A DNA stretch of 64,000 nucleotides, taken from the NCBI RefSeq assembly GCF_964204645.1, contig NC_134026.1, positions 12,426,450 through 12,490,449 of the forward strand. The letters are read 5' to 3'. The notes under the pieces are model-generated. The model did no database searches, had not been told where the DNA came from, and was given only the letters and a program-made list of their open reading frames with translations. The first letter of the stretch is position 1. The number at the start of each line of letters is the position of its first letter. A program made the translations under genes and the position numbers. Below, in pieces: positions 34,992 through 47,128 of the stretch. The DNA is from Tubulanus polymorphus. Lineage: Eukaryota; Nemertea; Palaeonemertea; Tubulaniformes; Tubulanidae.

Positions 34992-35825
34992 ATGTCCCAA
35001 GAGGTTATTGGCCAGAGTTGGCCTCTGGTAACTCGGGCAATTCATTTGGAATTAGCGGAATCTTTGGAAACTGATTCATTTCTGCTGGTTCTCTGTAATT
35101 TTATTGGTCGACGAGGTCGACCGGATGAAATGTTTAGTAACAACGGCTCGAATTTTATCGGAGCCGAAAAAGAGCTCAAAGAGTGTTTGATTAATTGGAA
35201 TCAGTCGCGTCTTTCTGAATTTTTAAGTGAAAAGGGTACAAGGTGGCATTTCAATCCACCTAGTTCTCCCCATTTTGGTGGAGCTTGGGAACGTCTTGTA
35301 AGAACGGTAAAGGTCGCTCTTAAATCTGTCTTAAGGGGCAGATCGTTTTTTGAAAATGTTTTGCGCACAACACTGATTGAAGTAGAGGCAGTGGTGAATA
35401 GTCGGCCACTCACTTATATTAGCTCAAAACCTCAAGATTATACCCCACTTACGCCTAATCATTTTCTCCACGGAGGTGCTACATCTATTACACCCCAAGG
35501 TGTTTTTCATGAACGTGAAATTAGTAGTCGTAAGCGTTGGCGGCAGAGTCAGGTTTTGGCAGACCATGTGTGGCAACGATGGTTAAGTGAGTATTTACCT
35601 TCCCTGACTGTGCGTGGTAAGTGGTTCACAGAGAACCGTAATGTTAGAAAGGGAGATTTAGTATTACTAGTAGAAAAAGATGTCCCAAGAGGTTATTGGC
35701 CTTTAGGTCGGATTGTCGATGTGTATTCAGGCGCAGATAGTCGCGTGCGTACTGTTAAAACCGCTACGTCGGAATATATTAGACCTGTTGCAAAGATTTG
35801 TGTTTTAGAGGAGAATATTGAATAA
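34992..35825 (+). pseudogene. BEL/Pao integrase, duplicated core and true C-terminus
   Basis: A tandem copy of the integrase core starting at the AIHLELAESLETDSF segment (35024 onward, corresponding to 34336). It has the same Asp-to-Asn change and continues past the stop of the first copy into the usual BEL C-terminal domain (LLVEKDVPRGYWPLGRIVDV). A 10-base filler lies at the junction (35014-35023). Confidence 0.85.
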
Positions 35826-35968
35826 TTACTGGGACTGTAATAGGCTAGAATGAAATTAAATGTTGTTTGAGTTTTAGTTTCATTAGTACTGAGGTACTTT
35901 TATATTAATATATATTTGATTATTGACCTTTTTTATTGACACCGTTTACGGATGTCAAGGAGGTGCCG

Positions 35969-36436
35969 TGTTGGAAACTGGTGTATTTCATATAGATATA
36001 TATGTTGATTTATTATATTTCTTTAGAGCTATTTCTATAATGTATTCAACATTCAGTAGTGTGATTGTACTGTGTTTGAAGCGTATTAAATCCTGCAATT
36101 CATCATTTTGTTACGCGAACTTAAACATTTTTCGCGCTTATGACCAGCACGGTATTTAAACCTATGAATTCTTGGCTAGGCGTCAGTCTGGTTCTATATA
36201 CCCCTTGTACGGCACAGTTATTGTAAGTATTTATATCAATTTAGATTTGCTGGATTTCATACTAAAGTTTGGCCTTTTGAATGTTATTTGTCTAAATCTT
36301 GTATTTTTTGTACCTTTGTAGCAAACCTCACTCACTCACTCACTCGCTTAGTCGTTCTGTCATTGTAAATAAATGAGCGTATTGGAACTGTGAATTTTTG
36401 TCGTCGTTTGTTGAGGATTTAGGACCAGGCTGAACA
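35969..36436 (+). repeat. 3' LTR of BEL/Pao element
   Basis: 468 bp, nearly identical to the 5' LTR except for a CACT run of only about five units. The sequence AAGGAGGTG just before it is a candidate polypurine tract. Confidence 0.9.
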
Positions 36437-37191
36437 GTATGAGACATTTATAGAGACAACATAATTTCGGAAGCCCGGGTTACGTAATTTCGGAAATAGT
36501 CAACATAAATTCGGAAATGCATATATTCGTTATTTTTGTGTATGCGTTCTATGAAACTAGGCTAGAACGTATTTGGGTTATACTAATTGCTTCTACAGGG
36601 GTGGTAGCATTTAGTAACAGCTGGTTAGATCAGAAACATCTAGGGACAAGACACCATTTGGGTTCGAATCCCAAAAATATTTTTTTTAGTCGAGTGGAAT
36701 TTCAAGCAATTGTATGAATTTCTACAGCCTACTAGATGGTGGATATGGTAATCCTAATTCACCAAGATAAAAGGATGACCGTTAGAAATGCAGCAACCGT
36801 CGAGAAGGTACATGTAATAAACTGATTAACTAATATGTAATGTAGGCCGTAACAGAAAGTAATAAATTTTTATTGCACTATTTATAAACATTTTTAAGAC
36901 TAGATGAGTAACAAAAAGAGTAACAAAAAACAAACATACATAGGCCTACATAGATACACATACATACATACGCACGCACGCACGCACGCACGCACGCTCA
37001 CACGCACACACACACACACACACACACATACATACATACGTTTATACAATACAATAGCAATACAACTTTAAGGCCTCCCTACGTAACAAAATGTAGTAAG
37101 CCTATTACATACAAGCGAACAAATCGCAAGTCTTTGAATATTCATCAACTTGAAATGCCATCTGCATCCTCGTATTTACCACCTCAGGCGG
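36437..37191. other. Non-coding stretch with tRNA-like arm and microsatellites
   Basis: At 36603-36690 a tRNA-like segment ends in a perfect T-arm (TTGGG TTCGAAT CCCAA), as in tRNA-derived SINEs. At 36959-37040 is a compound microsatellite of ACGC/CGCA, CA and CATA units. No gene was recognised before the 3' end of the pogo-type gene. Confidence 0.55.
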
Positions 37192-40100
37192 TTACAAGTT
37201 GTTCAATACGTTCTCAACGGGATGCTTTTCGATAATATCCACATCGGGCCAAACGAATAAATTTTTCATGCAGTGTTGTTCAAGAAACTGAACGGATATT
37301 AATTCTCCGAAGTCCAATATCTCTAGAATCTGCAAGCAGTTAAACATAACAATCACATGAGAATTGTATTTTTCCATTCAGATGAAATAATACAGCCGAT
37401 TAATACATACCACTCCAAAGTATAAGTGTTTCCTGCGCTTCTCACCTTCCTGATAAAGGGCAATATATGAACCTTCACTACAAAGTAAGTACCCCGGTAC
37501 AAATAAATTATTCATCACTAGTGACTAGATATTTATATTTTATATTTAGAAGCGCAGCAAGTAATTTACCTTATGTTGATTTCTAAAACCATGTTGACAC
37601 CACTTGTCTCAGGCACAGGATCCTGAAATTCAGAATTACACATTATAGCCATTCTCAATATGAAATTTTAATTAAACGGTTTAATTTTTGTTCAATAAAC
37701 TTATACATAATTTTTAGCCTACCGGTTACCGGGTACCTCAGTTACTCATATTACAAATAAACTGACGAAAGTGAACACATATAACATATTTTTTTACTCA
37801 CATGAACTACGGCTAATTGTTCCTTGTCTGGTCTTGATGGAGCCTGTACAATAAAGGAATACAAAGTATGAATATTATTTTCATTAAATTTGCTCATTTC
37901 AAGAGATCTTTTTCAACTTACAGGATTAATGGAGCAAGTTCCATTTTGTGGTCTTGTTGAAGCCTGCAAGAGTTTTTATTAATTATTGAATTAATTTCTT
38001 TATGATGTGTGTTTTTCACCGTTTGATATGAATCGTAGAACTGTTCTTAAACTTACCGTTGTCAAACATTTCTTTTTCCTTCTTTCTAGTTTTTCCTTTT
38101 CTTTTTGTTCTTTCAACTTCTGTTTTGAAACCGCATTTGCATATGCATCATCCGCAGTTAGAATGAAATAACGCTTATCATCGCGTTTTCTTTTCTTTTC
38201 AGTTGGCATCAGTACGGGATAATCCAGCACATCATTGTCGGGATCAGCTAAGTACATAAAAATTAATCAGTAAGTATATGCAATTTGTTTGTAATTATAT
38301 ATTATTTATACTGCATATTTACATGGCGAATAAGTATTATCATTATTTTAAAAATGATCTTAAATCTTACCTGGGGATGAGTTATCGATCGGGAAGCTAT
38401 CGATAACTTCAGCTGATGATTTAGTTTTCAAAATTTTCCATGCTGAATACAGTGCATCATTAGTCAAGTCACAGCCTTCGGTGTATCGTTCTTCAAATTT
38501 TTTCTTCATTTCCCATGAAATGGCTGATTCCATTGCCTTTAAGGCAATGGAATCAGATAGTTATAGGCAGTTATCAATTGTTATCGATAGTTATAGGCAG
38601 TGTCTACAAAATAATATGGTCAACCACTGATTGAGAAGATTATAAAACAATTCACAAATTCAAATATCTCATCCATTTGAAATCATCAATAAAATCTGCA
38701 ATTATCATTTTGAAAAGGATATATTGTGCTTGGACTTGAGAGACTGAAAAAATCAATGATCATGAAAAAGGTTAGAAACTGTACATACAACACACAATGC
38801 AACAAACAATCGAACAGGTCATTAGTCCAAAAACAATCTAAACAAATTAAATAAATCATAAAAAAGTTGAAGTGAAATTAAATCACTATTCACACCTCAC
38901 GAAATGGTTTTTCGCAGATTCCTAAGTAAAAAGTAATGTGAAGAAAATTTTTTTTTCATCTTTACATCTGATAATATAGAACTAGGTTCTCTTAGATATA
39001 TTTTAAATTTTTGTGCAAGTTTTACGAGAAAAATACCTTCGATAATCCTGAAAATGGATCTTGCATCGTTTCAATTGTAGGATCTGATACCTAAAACCCA
39101 TTATAAAAAAAAACATGTAGGCTTACCCCGGTACAGTTAACCTCAATTAAGGGCAATACGGGTTATTTATTATTCAGTAACTCACCACATCAGCAACTCT
39201 TGTGCTTGATGGTAAAAAAGCTTCCTTGGGAATTATCTCGGGATTGAATGGAAAAAGACCACATGCTCGAAAACCATTTCTAAGGTTCTCCGGGGTTATA
39301 CTGAGCCATGTGGGTCTGAAGATCTCAAAGAAACAACTTTTGTTCACTATACGTCCCGGATTTTCGTTATGAAAATTCAAACATAGGCGATTCCATGATG
39401 CTTTCAATGTCTAAAAGCATGATCTTCAAAGAAAGTGAAACATTAATTAGTCAGTTGAGGTATAATTTCGTTGGAAGATGTATTCTTTAATAAAATCTGT
39501 AAGAAGTGTGTTAACCGATCTAAAGGTTGCAACCAATGTGAGGTATGTTCTGGTAATTCTAACAGTGTTACTCCATTTTCTCTCGCCAGCTCGACCAATT
39601 CAAGAAAGTTGTGGCTGTTATGTCCAGCAGATATTAAAATCTGTGGACGAGCCGCTCCAATAGCAGGTAAAAAAATTTTCTTAAACCAAATCGTTGCAAT
39701 TCCCTGTTGAAATCATGAATACATGAAATTTGATAATGCTTTTCACTTCAGGAGCCTGATTCAAAATGTGACTGACAACTAATTACCTGTTTCGTCCAAC
39801 CACTCTCCGATACAGAAACTGTGGTACCTGCCGGTGCGTTCATTGTGTCAACTGAGAGTAATGATGCTGCCGTCTTGCCCTTAAAAATAACGTTAGGGGC
39901 CAGCATCTGCCCAGCAGCATTTCCACATGCCATGATCGTAACTGTGTCGCCATTGTCGCTGATTCGAGATTGAACATACTTGCTCCCTTTTCTGTAAATA
40001 AGAGTTTTGAAAATAAAATTTTCATCGTTATAACGTTCATTCCTAAATCTGTTGTTTTATGACTGTGGTATTGAGTTTCTGTATCTGGATGATTGCTGAT

Positions 40101-40853
40101 AGTCGGAAATTAAAAATACTTCAACAACTCATTAGAATATTGCTGGGCTTAATAACTTGGGTTTAATAAGGGCTATTTATAGACCAACAGTTGAAGTATT
40201 TAAATGATAGGCTAATTTAGTTCAAAGCCTACCGTGCAACAATTTTTCCGGGGACATGAGAAAACTGAACGCCAGTTTCATCGAGATTCCAAATATGCAT
40301 CGGTTGAGCATTTAGCAATACTTTTGTGGCCGATCTAAAGAACATTCCAACCTTCTTAACATTCATGCACTGATGTCGGATTGCCGCAGTGCCCTCTGGC
40401 TTTCGGAGTGCAACAGTGGGGTTTCTGGTTTTGAAGCCAGCCCAGAACTGGTCACTTGGGATAATCTAAAAGTAAAATATATATACCAGTATTAATTATA
40501 AGGGATAAACAACAACCTTTAAGTGAAAATCGTTGGCCTACCTGTTTAAATGGTGTCCCCCTTTTTAAGGCGAGATCACCTGCATATTTCAATAGATTTC
40601 CCTTTGAAAAACCGTAACCGAGGTCTGCACGGTTTTTCGCAAAATCCGCAAGTTTTGATTCATCTGCCTCAGACAGATTCGTCGGTCGACCTAGTTTCCT
40701 TCCTGCAGGAATTTTCCCACTTATTCGGTCATGTAATGTTGATTTTGGTACGCCAAAGTTTTTTGCTGCCGATAATATTGACATCCCATTCTGAACAGCC
40801 TCAACAGCTTCACCCATTTGCACTTCTGTCCAACGCCGATACACTTTTGACAT
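37192..40853 (-). CDS. Pogo-type (HTH-psq / DDE_1) transposase-derived gene, 13 exons
   Basis: Leftward exons: 40853-40542, 40465-40233, 39991-39787, 39703 to about 39520, 39410-39186, 39090-39037, about 38540-38371, 38247-38057, 37963-37922, 37843-37802, 37622-37570, 37477-37411, 37329-37192, nearly all with consensus GT-AG borders. Exon 1 encodes a psq-type helix-turn-helix (VQNGMSILSAAKNFGVPKST, then LHDRISGK). The DDE_1 region has MHIWNLDETG (first Asp), QILISAGHNSH where the second Asp of the usual DGH.SH is Ala, and HTSHWLQPLD (third Asp). The 3' exons add a lysine-rich region (KLKEQKEKEKLERRKKK) and end IEKHPVENVLNNL. The junction after LQPLDR has no clean in-frame donor, so about five residues seem lost. 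The preserved exons plus the lost catalytic Asp suggest domestication, but decay is not excluded. Confidence 0.65.
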
Positions 40854-42851
40854 AGGCCTAAGTATGGCTCACTCGTCTTTGAGAATAAGAGACCTATTGC
40901 ATTAATCCTTCAATTCAAGTTGCTATACAACCTTTTATACGGATATTTACCTTATATATATAAACATGTATTTGCCATTAGCCATACAATTCAGTAAAAC
41001 TTTTCCCGTCCAGATTTTGAAACATCATTTGACTCAATTTTTCCTCCTAGAAAATTGCTTTAGCTCATTCCAATGTTCGCAGTAAAAGTGACTGTAGCAT
41101 GTATGATTCCCATCCATCAATTTTGTCTTGTTTCGTATTTTTAGCGAAAATCTCGAAAAAGTCTGACGTCGAGGCAGGTGGTGGCCAGACAAAGACATAT
41201 TCTTGGGAAATATTTAAAGACGCATGGCAAACACACTTATTGTTCACTTTTTTCCCATCCTTATTTTGAAATTGAAGTATTGTAATAAACTATTGATTTA
41301 TTTTTGTTGATCAACGCAACTAGTTTTGTTGTTTTCTTTCTTAATTTACATTTGAATTGGATGGTCATCTTGCGTAGGAGTCAGTTTGTCATCGAAGCAA
41401 TAGAGTCTAACTTGTTGACGTCTCAGACGCAGCGGGGCAGGGCGGTCATTATATTGTGGACTTATCCAAATTACACTTACACATCCCAACGTGTTTCAGT
41501 GTGTAAACTCCGTCGTACTCGGCATTATAGGACAGTGAGGAATTGAGTTTTAGTCACCTGAGCCCTCGGCTTGATTGGACCAAAAAGACCTTAACTGACT
41601 TCACAGAATTTGATTATGAGTCAAGGATTTTCTAAATTTCTGAATGCTTTCTCTGGTTTTAAGATCAATTCAAATTCAATCTTCAAAATATTTTATTGAA
41701 AGAAATTCTACTGAAGACAGATTTTGAAATGAAGGATATATCCAGGCAAATAATTACAGCAAAATCAACTGATGATCATCAAGGTGAAGTTTTCATTCAT
41801 CTTCGGCTAATTTGTCTACCCCTGATGATCGAAGCATTTTGGTTACTCGCGCCAATTAGTCAGCCACAGTCGATTTTCATGCCATCTGACCTCTTTCCAT
41901 CTGTAATTAAGCAATCAAATGTAAGAATTACTTAGGTAAGGAGCGGAATAATATATAGATATCTTATGAGTTTGTTCTGAAAATCTATTACTACAGTCTC
42001 GTAGAGCATAGACACCAAGCCACGTGGCATTGGTATTTTAAGGGCTATTCAGTTTACTCCAAAACAAGTCAATGATTAACATTAAAAAAGCTTCATATCA
42101 AGGGTATGTCACAGGACTCGTGGCGCCCATGAATTATCATCCCATAATTACAATGAATCCAATTCTGCATGTACGTTAGCACGACTGATTACTAATCCAA
42201 ATATTGCATTACAAAAAAACAATTACGCAAAACGTCAAGTACTTACAGCATCTGAGACAGTTGCGCTTCAGTTAGAGTGTTAAGTTACGTCTTTGGCTGT
42301 CGATGTCGAAAAAGCCTAATTTGAAACATACATTTGCGCACTGTGGTTTAATATTCCTGCAAGAATCCGCAAAGGAATTGAAGACCGTACCAAAAAAAGC
42401 TAGGCATTAAGTAAGTAGCCAACAATGATCATTGCTTCACCGAGTAGGCCTACTCATTTGCTACCATACTCATATTATTAAAGAAATCATTTAATACATT
42501 CCCTGGTTAACGGATTCTCACCTTAAAATACATAAACTCCGCTGTCGTTGTCATCGATCCGAGTCGTCAACTGAACGCAGAAGTAAAATTCCGTGTGAAA
42601 ATTCCTACAATTTCTGTCCATATCACATTGATTTGAGCCCGAAATCTTCAGGAAATGTAGCCAACGTAAATTGATTTACGAATAGAATTAATCAATTGAC
42701 TCATTTTAGAAATCATGGTTTCGTGAAATTCGTTAAAGTCCTAAAACTCGCGATAAATTTAAGCCGAAAATTATTTCAACCATCCACCATGTTGTTTCAT
42801 TAATAAACAAATTGGTGCGCGCCGGCGCAGCTACGTGTCCTTCCTAAATGC
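40854..42851. other. Non-coding stretch upstream of the pogo-type gene
   Basis: No gene was recognised on either strand. Short frames (for example 41304-41546 and 41696-41935) have no family resemblance or supporting context. Confidence 0.4.
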
Positions 42852-42852
42852 A

Positions 42853-42930
42853 TGGTTTCACTAGGATTCGAACCCTCGACCTCTCAGTTGGGAGTCAAAC
42901 ACCTTATCCACCATGCCACAGGACAGGACA
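42853..42930 (-). repeat. tRNA-like sequence (SINE head)
   Basis: Reading leftward it has an A-box-like TGGTGGATAAGG, an anticodon-arm-like region and the B-box GGTTCGAATCC. The anticodon stem is poorly paired, so it is a tRNA-derived repeat, not a functional tRNA. Confidence 0.5.
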
Positions 42931-43233
42931 CTGTTTTTATCGTTAGTGGGAGTACCCGGACAGGGCGAGTCGCGATTGCTACTATCATCCGGTGTTATCT
43001 TTCAGTAAGTAATTTTAAGTTTAAAATAGGACGGAGAGTGCATAGATATAATCTACGCGGAGCGAATGCGTGTTATATTACTATCAGAATTCTACATTTC
43101 AATTAGAAGCTGTTAGTTGTCGAATCTGATAGAAGATGAATTTTATGTGCGAAAAAAGTGGAAAATATGTAAGTAATTATAATAACAATCAACAGAATTA
43201 CAAGAGGGTTTTCGACGAAAGTCAGAAAACCCT

Positions 43234-45398
43234 AATAAATGTGTTTGATTTAGTCAAATTGCCAAAAACAAAAGGTAATAATATAAAACATTATACATTA
43301 GAACCTCTATACTTAGCAAAAGATTATGATTCAAATGATGTTATAGATATATTATATTATAAGAATCATTATATGTGGATTAAAAGAATTGATTTATTTT
43401 TCAAATCAGAAATGATTTTGATAATAAAATATATCTATGTAGAAAATGTATAACTAAATTCAGAACTGAAAGTGCATTATTAAATCATAAACAATTATGT
43501 GAAAATCATGATCATTGTAAAATAGTTTTACCAAATGACAAGGATAAAGTATTAGAATTCAAAAAATATAATTACAAGAATAAAGTACCATTTGTTATAT
43601 ATGGAGATTTTGAATCATTAAATAAAGAATTAACTGATCAAGATAGAAAAGAAATATATCATAAAAGAAATAAATTAAATTCTAATGAAAATGATGTAAT
43701 TGATTATTCAGATCCTCTAATAACAAATACTATTAAAAAAATTCATCAATCAGCTGCAGCTTTCGGGTTATATATAAAATCTGATTACCCAGAACTAATT
43801 AAAAGTGAATATTATAATTATAGAAATCAAAATGTTATCAATCATTTCAATTAATGAGATATAAAGGCGCAATACCATATTCATTTTATAAATCGCATAA
43901 TTATTTCAATATAACTGAATTAGTAAAAGAACAATTCTATGATGAATTAAAAAATGAATATGTTAAAGATGAAGCATATAATAGAACATTGAATATTTGG
44001 AATCATTTTTAAATAACAAATCATGGACAATAAGTAGATTTATATCTAAAATCAGATGTATTATTATTAACTGATATATTTGAAAGGTTTAGAGATGTAA
44101 ACCTAAAATATTTTAATATTGATCCTTGCCATTGTTATTCATCACCAGGATTAACTTGTGATTGTGGTTTAAAATTTACAGATATAAAAATGGATTTGTT
44201 AACAAATATAGATCAATTATTATTATTTGAAAAATCTATAAGAGGAGGAGTTTCAGGTGTATTAGGTGATAGATATTTCAATGTAAATGATAATCCTGGA
44301 TATAAGTTATTATATATAGATGCAAATAATCTTTTTGGATGGGCAATGATGGAACCACAACCTTATGGAGTATTTGAAATAAGTGAAGTTTTACAACATG
44401 AAAATAATGATAGATTTGATTGGAAGAAAAGAATTCTAGATATTGCAGATGATTCAGAGACTGGTTACTTCTTTGATGTAGACTTGGAATATCCTGAAGA
44501 TAGAAAATTTAAATCTAGAAATCTAGCATACTATCCAGAACATAAAACTGTAACGCATGAAGAATTATCAAATTATCAAAAAAGAGTTAAACCCGAAAAT
44601 CATATTCATACAGAAAAGTTAATGGTAACTTAGGAAGATAAATATAAGTATGTAGTGCATTATAGAATGTTAAAATTCTATTTGAATCAAGGATTGATCC
44701 TAAAAAAGTACATAGATATATTTAATTCAGTCAATCTAAATGGTTAGAAAAATATATAGATTTTAACACCAAACAGAGAACTAAAGCTAAAACTGATTTT
44801 GAGAACGATTTCTTCAAACTAATGAATAATGCATTCTATGGTAAGACTTGTGAAAATCTTAGAAATAGAAATGATATTGAGTTAGTTTGTAATGGTAAAA
44901 GAATTAGACATTTACAAACATATCCTAAGTTCATAGGTAACAGAATATTTGATGAAAATTTAGCTGCAGTTGAACATCTATGAAATTTAATAAACCAATT
45001 TATGTTGGAGCTACAGTTTTAGAAATATCGAAGTTATTAATGTTTGAATTCTATTATAACATATTGCAACCTCATTTTGGAGAAAAGCATATAGAAATCG
45101 TATATTTTGATACTGACAGTTACAAGTATTAAAGATAAAAATTAATAACATAACTGATGATTTAAAAACATTAAAACATCATTTCGATTTTAGTAATTAT
45201 CCTAAAGATCATGAATTGTTTAACAATGATGATAGAAAGGTGCCTGGTAAATTCAAAGTTGAATTAGGTGGTGAAGAAATGATTGAATTCATTGGTATAA
45301 GATCTAAAATGTATTCATATAAAACTAAAAATCATGAATCAAAGAAATTGAAAGGAATTACTAAAAGTGTAGTAGAAAAAAATATTCATTTCAAAGAT
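43234..45398 (+). pseudogene. pPolB of E2, 3' part
   Basis: Resumes exactly where 21898 stopped. It carries Exo I (FVIYGDFESLNKEL), then an approximately 545-bp deletion at 43845 that removes the endonuclease VII-like domain and Exo II. After that come Exo III-like DLYLKSDVLLLTDIFE (damaged by stops), motif A YIDANNLFGWAM, motif B KLMNNAFYGKT and a frameshifted motif C around the FDTDS region. It ends at NIHFKD, where an insertion replaces the last 80 codons. Multiple frameshifts and stops make it non-functional. Motif A has LFGW where E3 has LYGW. Confidence 0.85.
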
Positions 45399-45880
45399 AA
45401 GGCCAAAAAAAGATGTCTTGTTTCTCATGATTTTGAAATCCCGCCCGCATCGGAAAAATCATCGGCAAATTAGCGATAAAAATAAAGTCCGCCCTACCGC
45501 ATCATAGCTCGAAAATAAAATTTGTTTTTTATAAAAATTAAAATCCGCCCGCCCGCATTGATATAATACGCATATCGTCATCTTTTTATCATTTTATTTC
45601 TCTATGAACGTATCGAGAAAAGTTGATCGTATAAATATCATCGGCACCACACTGGTGACTCGAACCCATATCAACGGAGTCGGTTACCGTAGGCCTAAAT
45701 GTCAAATGCCAGGGTCGCTGTGGAGCTTGATTTCTGGCGTGATTCTTATTTCGAAGCATCTTCACCCGTCAAAAATACTTACTTTATTCATCATAAGGTA
45801 TTATATAATATATATCTGGTATCATTTCACTTGGACTTTGTATTTCATATATTCCTCCTTCCATTTATAATAAAAAGTTT
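45399..45880 (-). mobile_element. SINE-like insertion at the end of E2 pPolB
   Basis: The insertion replaces the polymerase C-terminus. Reading leftward it has a B-box-like GGTTCGAGTCACC (45653-45667), preceded by an A-box-like part, and a tail with GCGGGCGGG repeats ending in TTTTTTTGGCC at 45399. No target duplication was resolved because the right edge is unclear. A tRNA-derived SINE is the best guess. Confidence 0.4.
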
Positions 45881-45888
45881 TATTAAAA

Positions 45889-47128
45889 TTAAAATTCTAA
45901 TACATAACACAATTTAATTGAGAATTTACAATATTTAATATAAATGTACATTTTAAAATTTTTGATTCCTTTATTCTTTGTCATGAATAATTGTATCCCA
46001 TCTTTAGTGTTCTGTAATTTTTTTCCAGAACCATGTAATGAATTATCCTCTGTTGTTCTAAAATCTAACCATAATGCATATTTATTACCGGTATAATAAT
46101 CAATTTGATTAATATTACAATTTTTAGATGATTTTACTTTTTCATTCATAAAATGTTTTCTAATTTCTGGCCATTGATCTATCATTCTCATTCCTTGACA
46201 AAATATTTTATTTGCTATACCTTCGATAGTTATTTCTACTTTTGTTATTTCAGGATTATAATAATTATCGACCTGTATTGCGCCATTAGAATATGTTGCA
46301 ATGGTAAAAAATATTAATATACCTTTAATAGATCTTCTTGGGAAGTTAATATTCTCATTAATTATTTCATCACTTGCATTAATAGTTACAGTTTTAAATT
46401 TATCAATATAATAATATAATAATGAAAATCCTTGATTGTATTGAGTTTGAATTATACTTGAAATATTTTCATCAGTTACTGTGTCATATTCTAAACATAT
46501 ATTCGATAATCTATAACCCATATCTTTAACAACGCTAGATAATACAATTTCATTACACAGGAGCAAATGTTATTTCGAATATAATATCTTCTTGAATTGC
46601 GTATTTATATAAAGGTGCATTATTATTTATCAATTCAAAATCTAATGGAATTTTATGTTTGCTTCCATAAATCTTTTTGATCAAATTATCTGCGGTACGA
46701 GTTACTATTGCGTCATTCGCTCCTGATCTTAATTTATTTTGGTTTCCTGATTGGATGCCTTGAAATATCATATTATTTCTATTTTCTTTAGTTAATAATA
46801 AATCTTTGTAATGCATAAATAAATTATAATCATCTAATGAGAAAACTGTTTCTGGACAAATCTTTATAGTTAATTTTTTAATCAAATATCTTCCAACATT
46901 ATCAACAACATAATTATCATTATTACCAGTTACATTTATATCAGCTGATAAATAAATACTATTTGGAACATAAAAAGTATTTTGTGTTAATCTAGGGATT
47001 CTAACATTTAAAGTTTCATCAGGATTACTATTAGAAGGGTTATGAGTAATTGTATGATGAGATCTTTCTGCTTTAATAGCATTAGATATTCTAGGATTCT
47101 TAGAAGGATTTATATAACTCCCACTCAT
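45889..47128 (-). pseudogene. Major capsid protein (double jelly-roll type), one frameshift
   Basis: About 410 codons in two frames (47128-46553 and 46566-45889) separated by a single-base shift at about 46556. N-terminal features are RIPRLTQNTFYVPNSIYLSA, VGRYLIKKLTIKI and DFELINNNAPLYKYAIQEDI. The C-terminal signature YALWLDFRTTEDNSLHGSG is typical of Polinton-type double jelly-roll capsid proteins. The last residues are also frameshifted. The length suits a short Polinton-like capsid protein. It is the last gene of the leftward late cluster, and its ATG overlaps the stop of the upstream gene (ATGA). The capsid assignment is from motif recall; structural modelling would decide. Confidence 0.75.

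Larger units (their letters stand above)
29137..36436 (+). mobile_element. BEL/Pao LTR retrotransposon, complete structure
   Basis: Two LTRs beginning TGTTGGAAAC and ending GCTGAACA, flanked by the 5-bp duplication GTATG (29132-29136 and 36437-36441). The interior encodes gag, aspartic protease, reverse transcriptase, RNase H and integrase in the BEL/Pao order, split over several frames by frameshifts and a tandem duplication. It lies inside the 21.3-kb insertion. Confidence 0.9.
21899..43233. mobile_element. 21.3-kb insertion splitting E2 pPolB (possible Helitron-like block)
   Basis: Polymerase homology stops after AAGAATA at 21898 and resumes with AATAAATG at 43234. At the left edge is a small GCTGC/GCAGC stem followed by GGGTTTTCTGA. 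At the right edge a hairpin (stem AGGGTTTTC with GAAAACCCT) is followed by CTAA next to T. A 3' hairpin with CTRR-like end and no clear duplication suggests a Helitron or Helentron-type end. The left end lacks the canonical TC. The block contains a CARF-like gene, a MITE, a BEL/Pao element and a pogo-type gene. A chance rearrangement is the main alternative. Confidence 0.4.

Noticed and set aside
36603-36690. tRNA gene
   Set aside because: Only the T-arm folds; D- and anticodon arms are not recognisable.
42853-42930. tRNA gene
   Set aside because: A and B boxes are present but the anticodon stem does not pair and the acceptor stem is absent; a SINE head is more likely.
45604-45917. Frames of 72-88 codons right of the E2 polymerase
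   Set aside because: They fall in the SINE-like insertion and its edge and have no counterpart in related elements.
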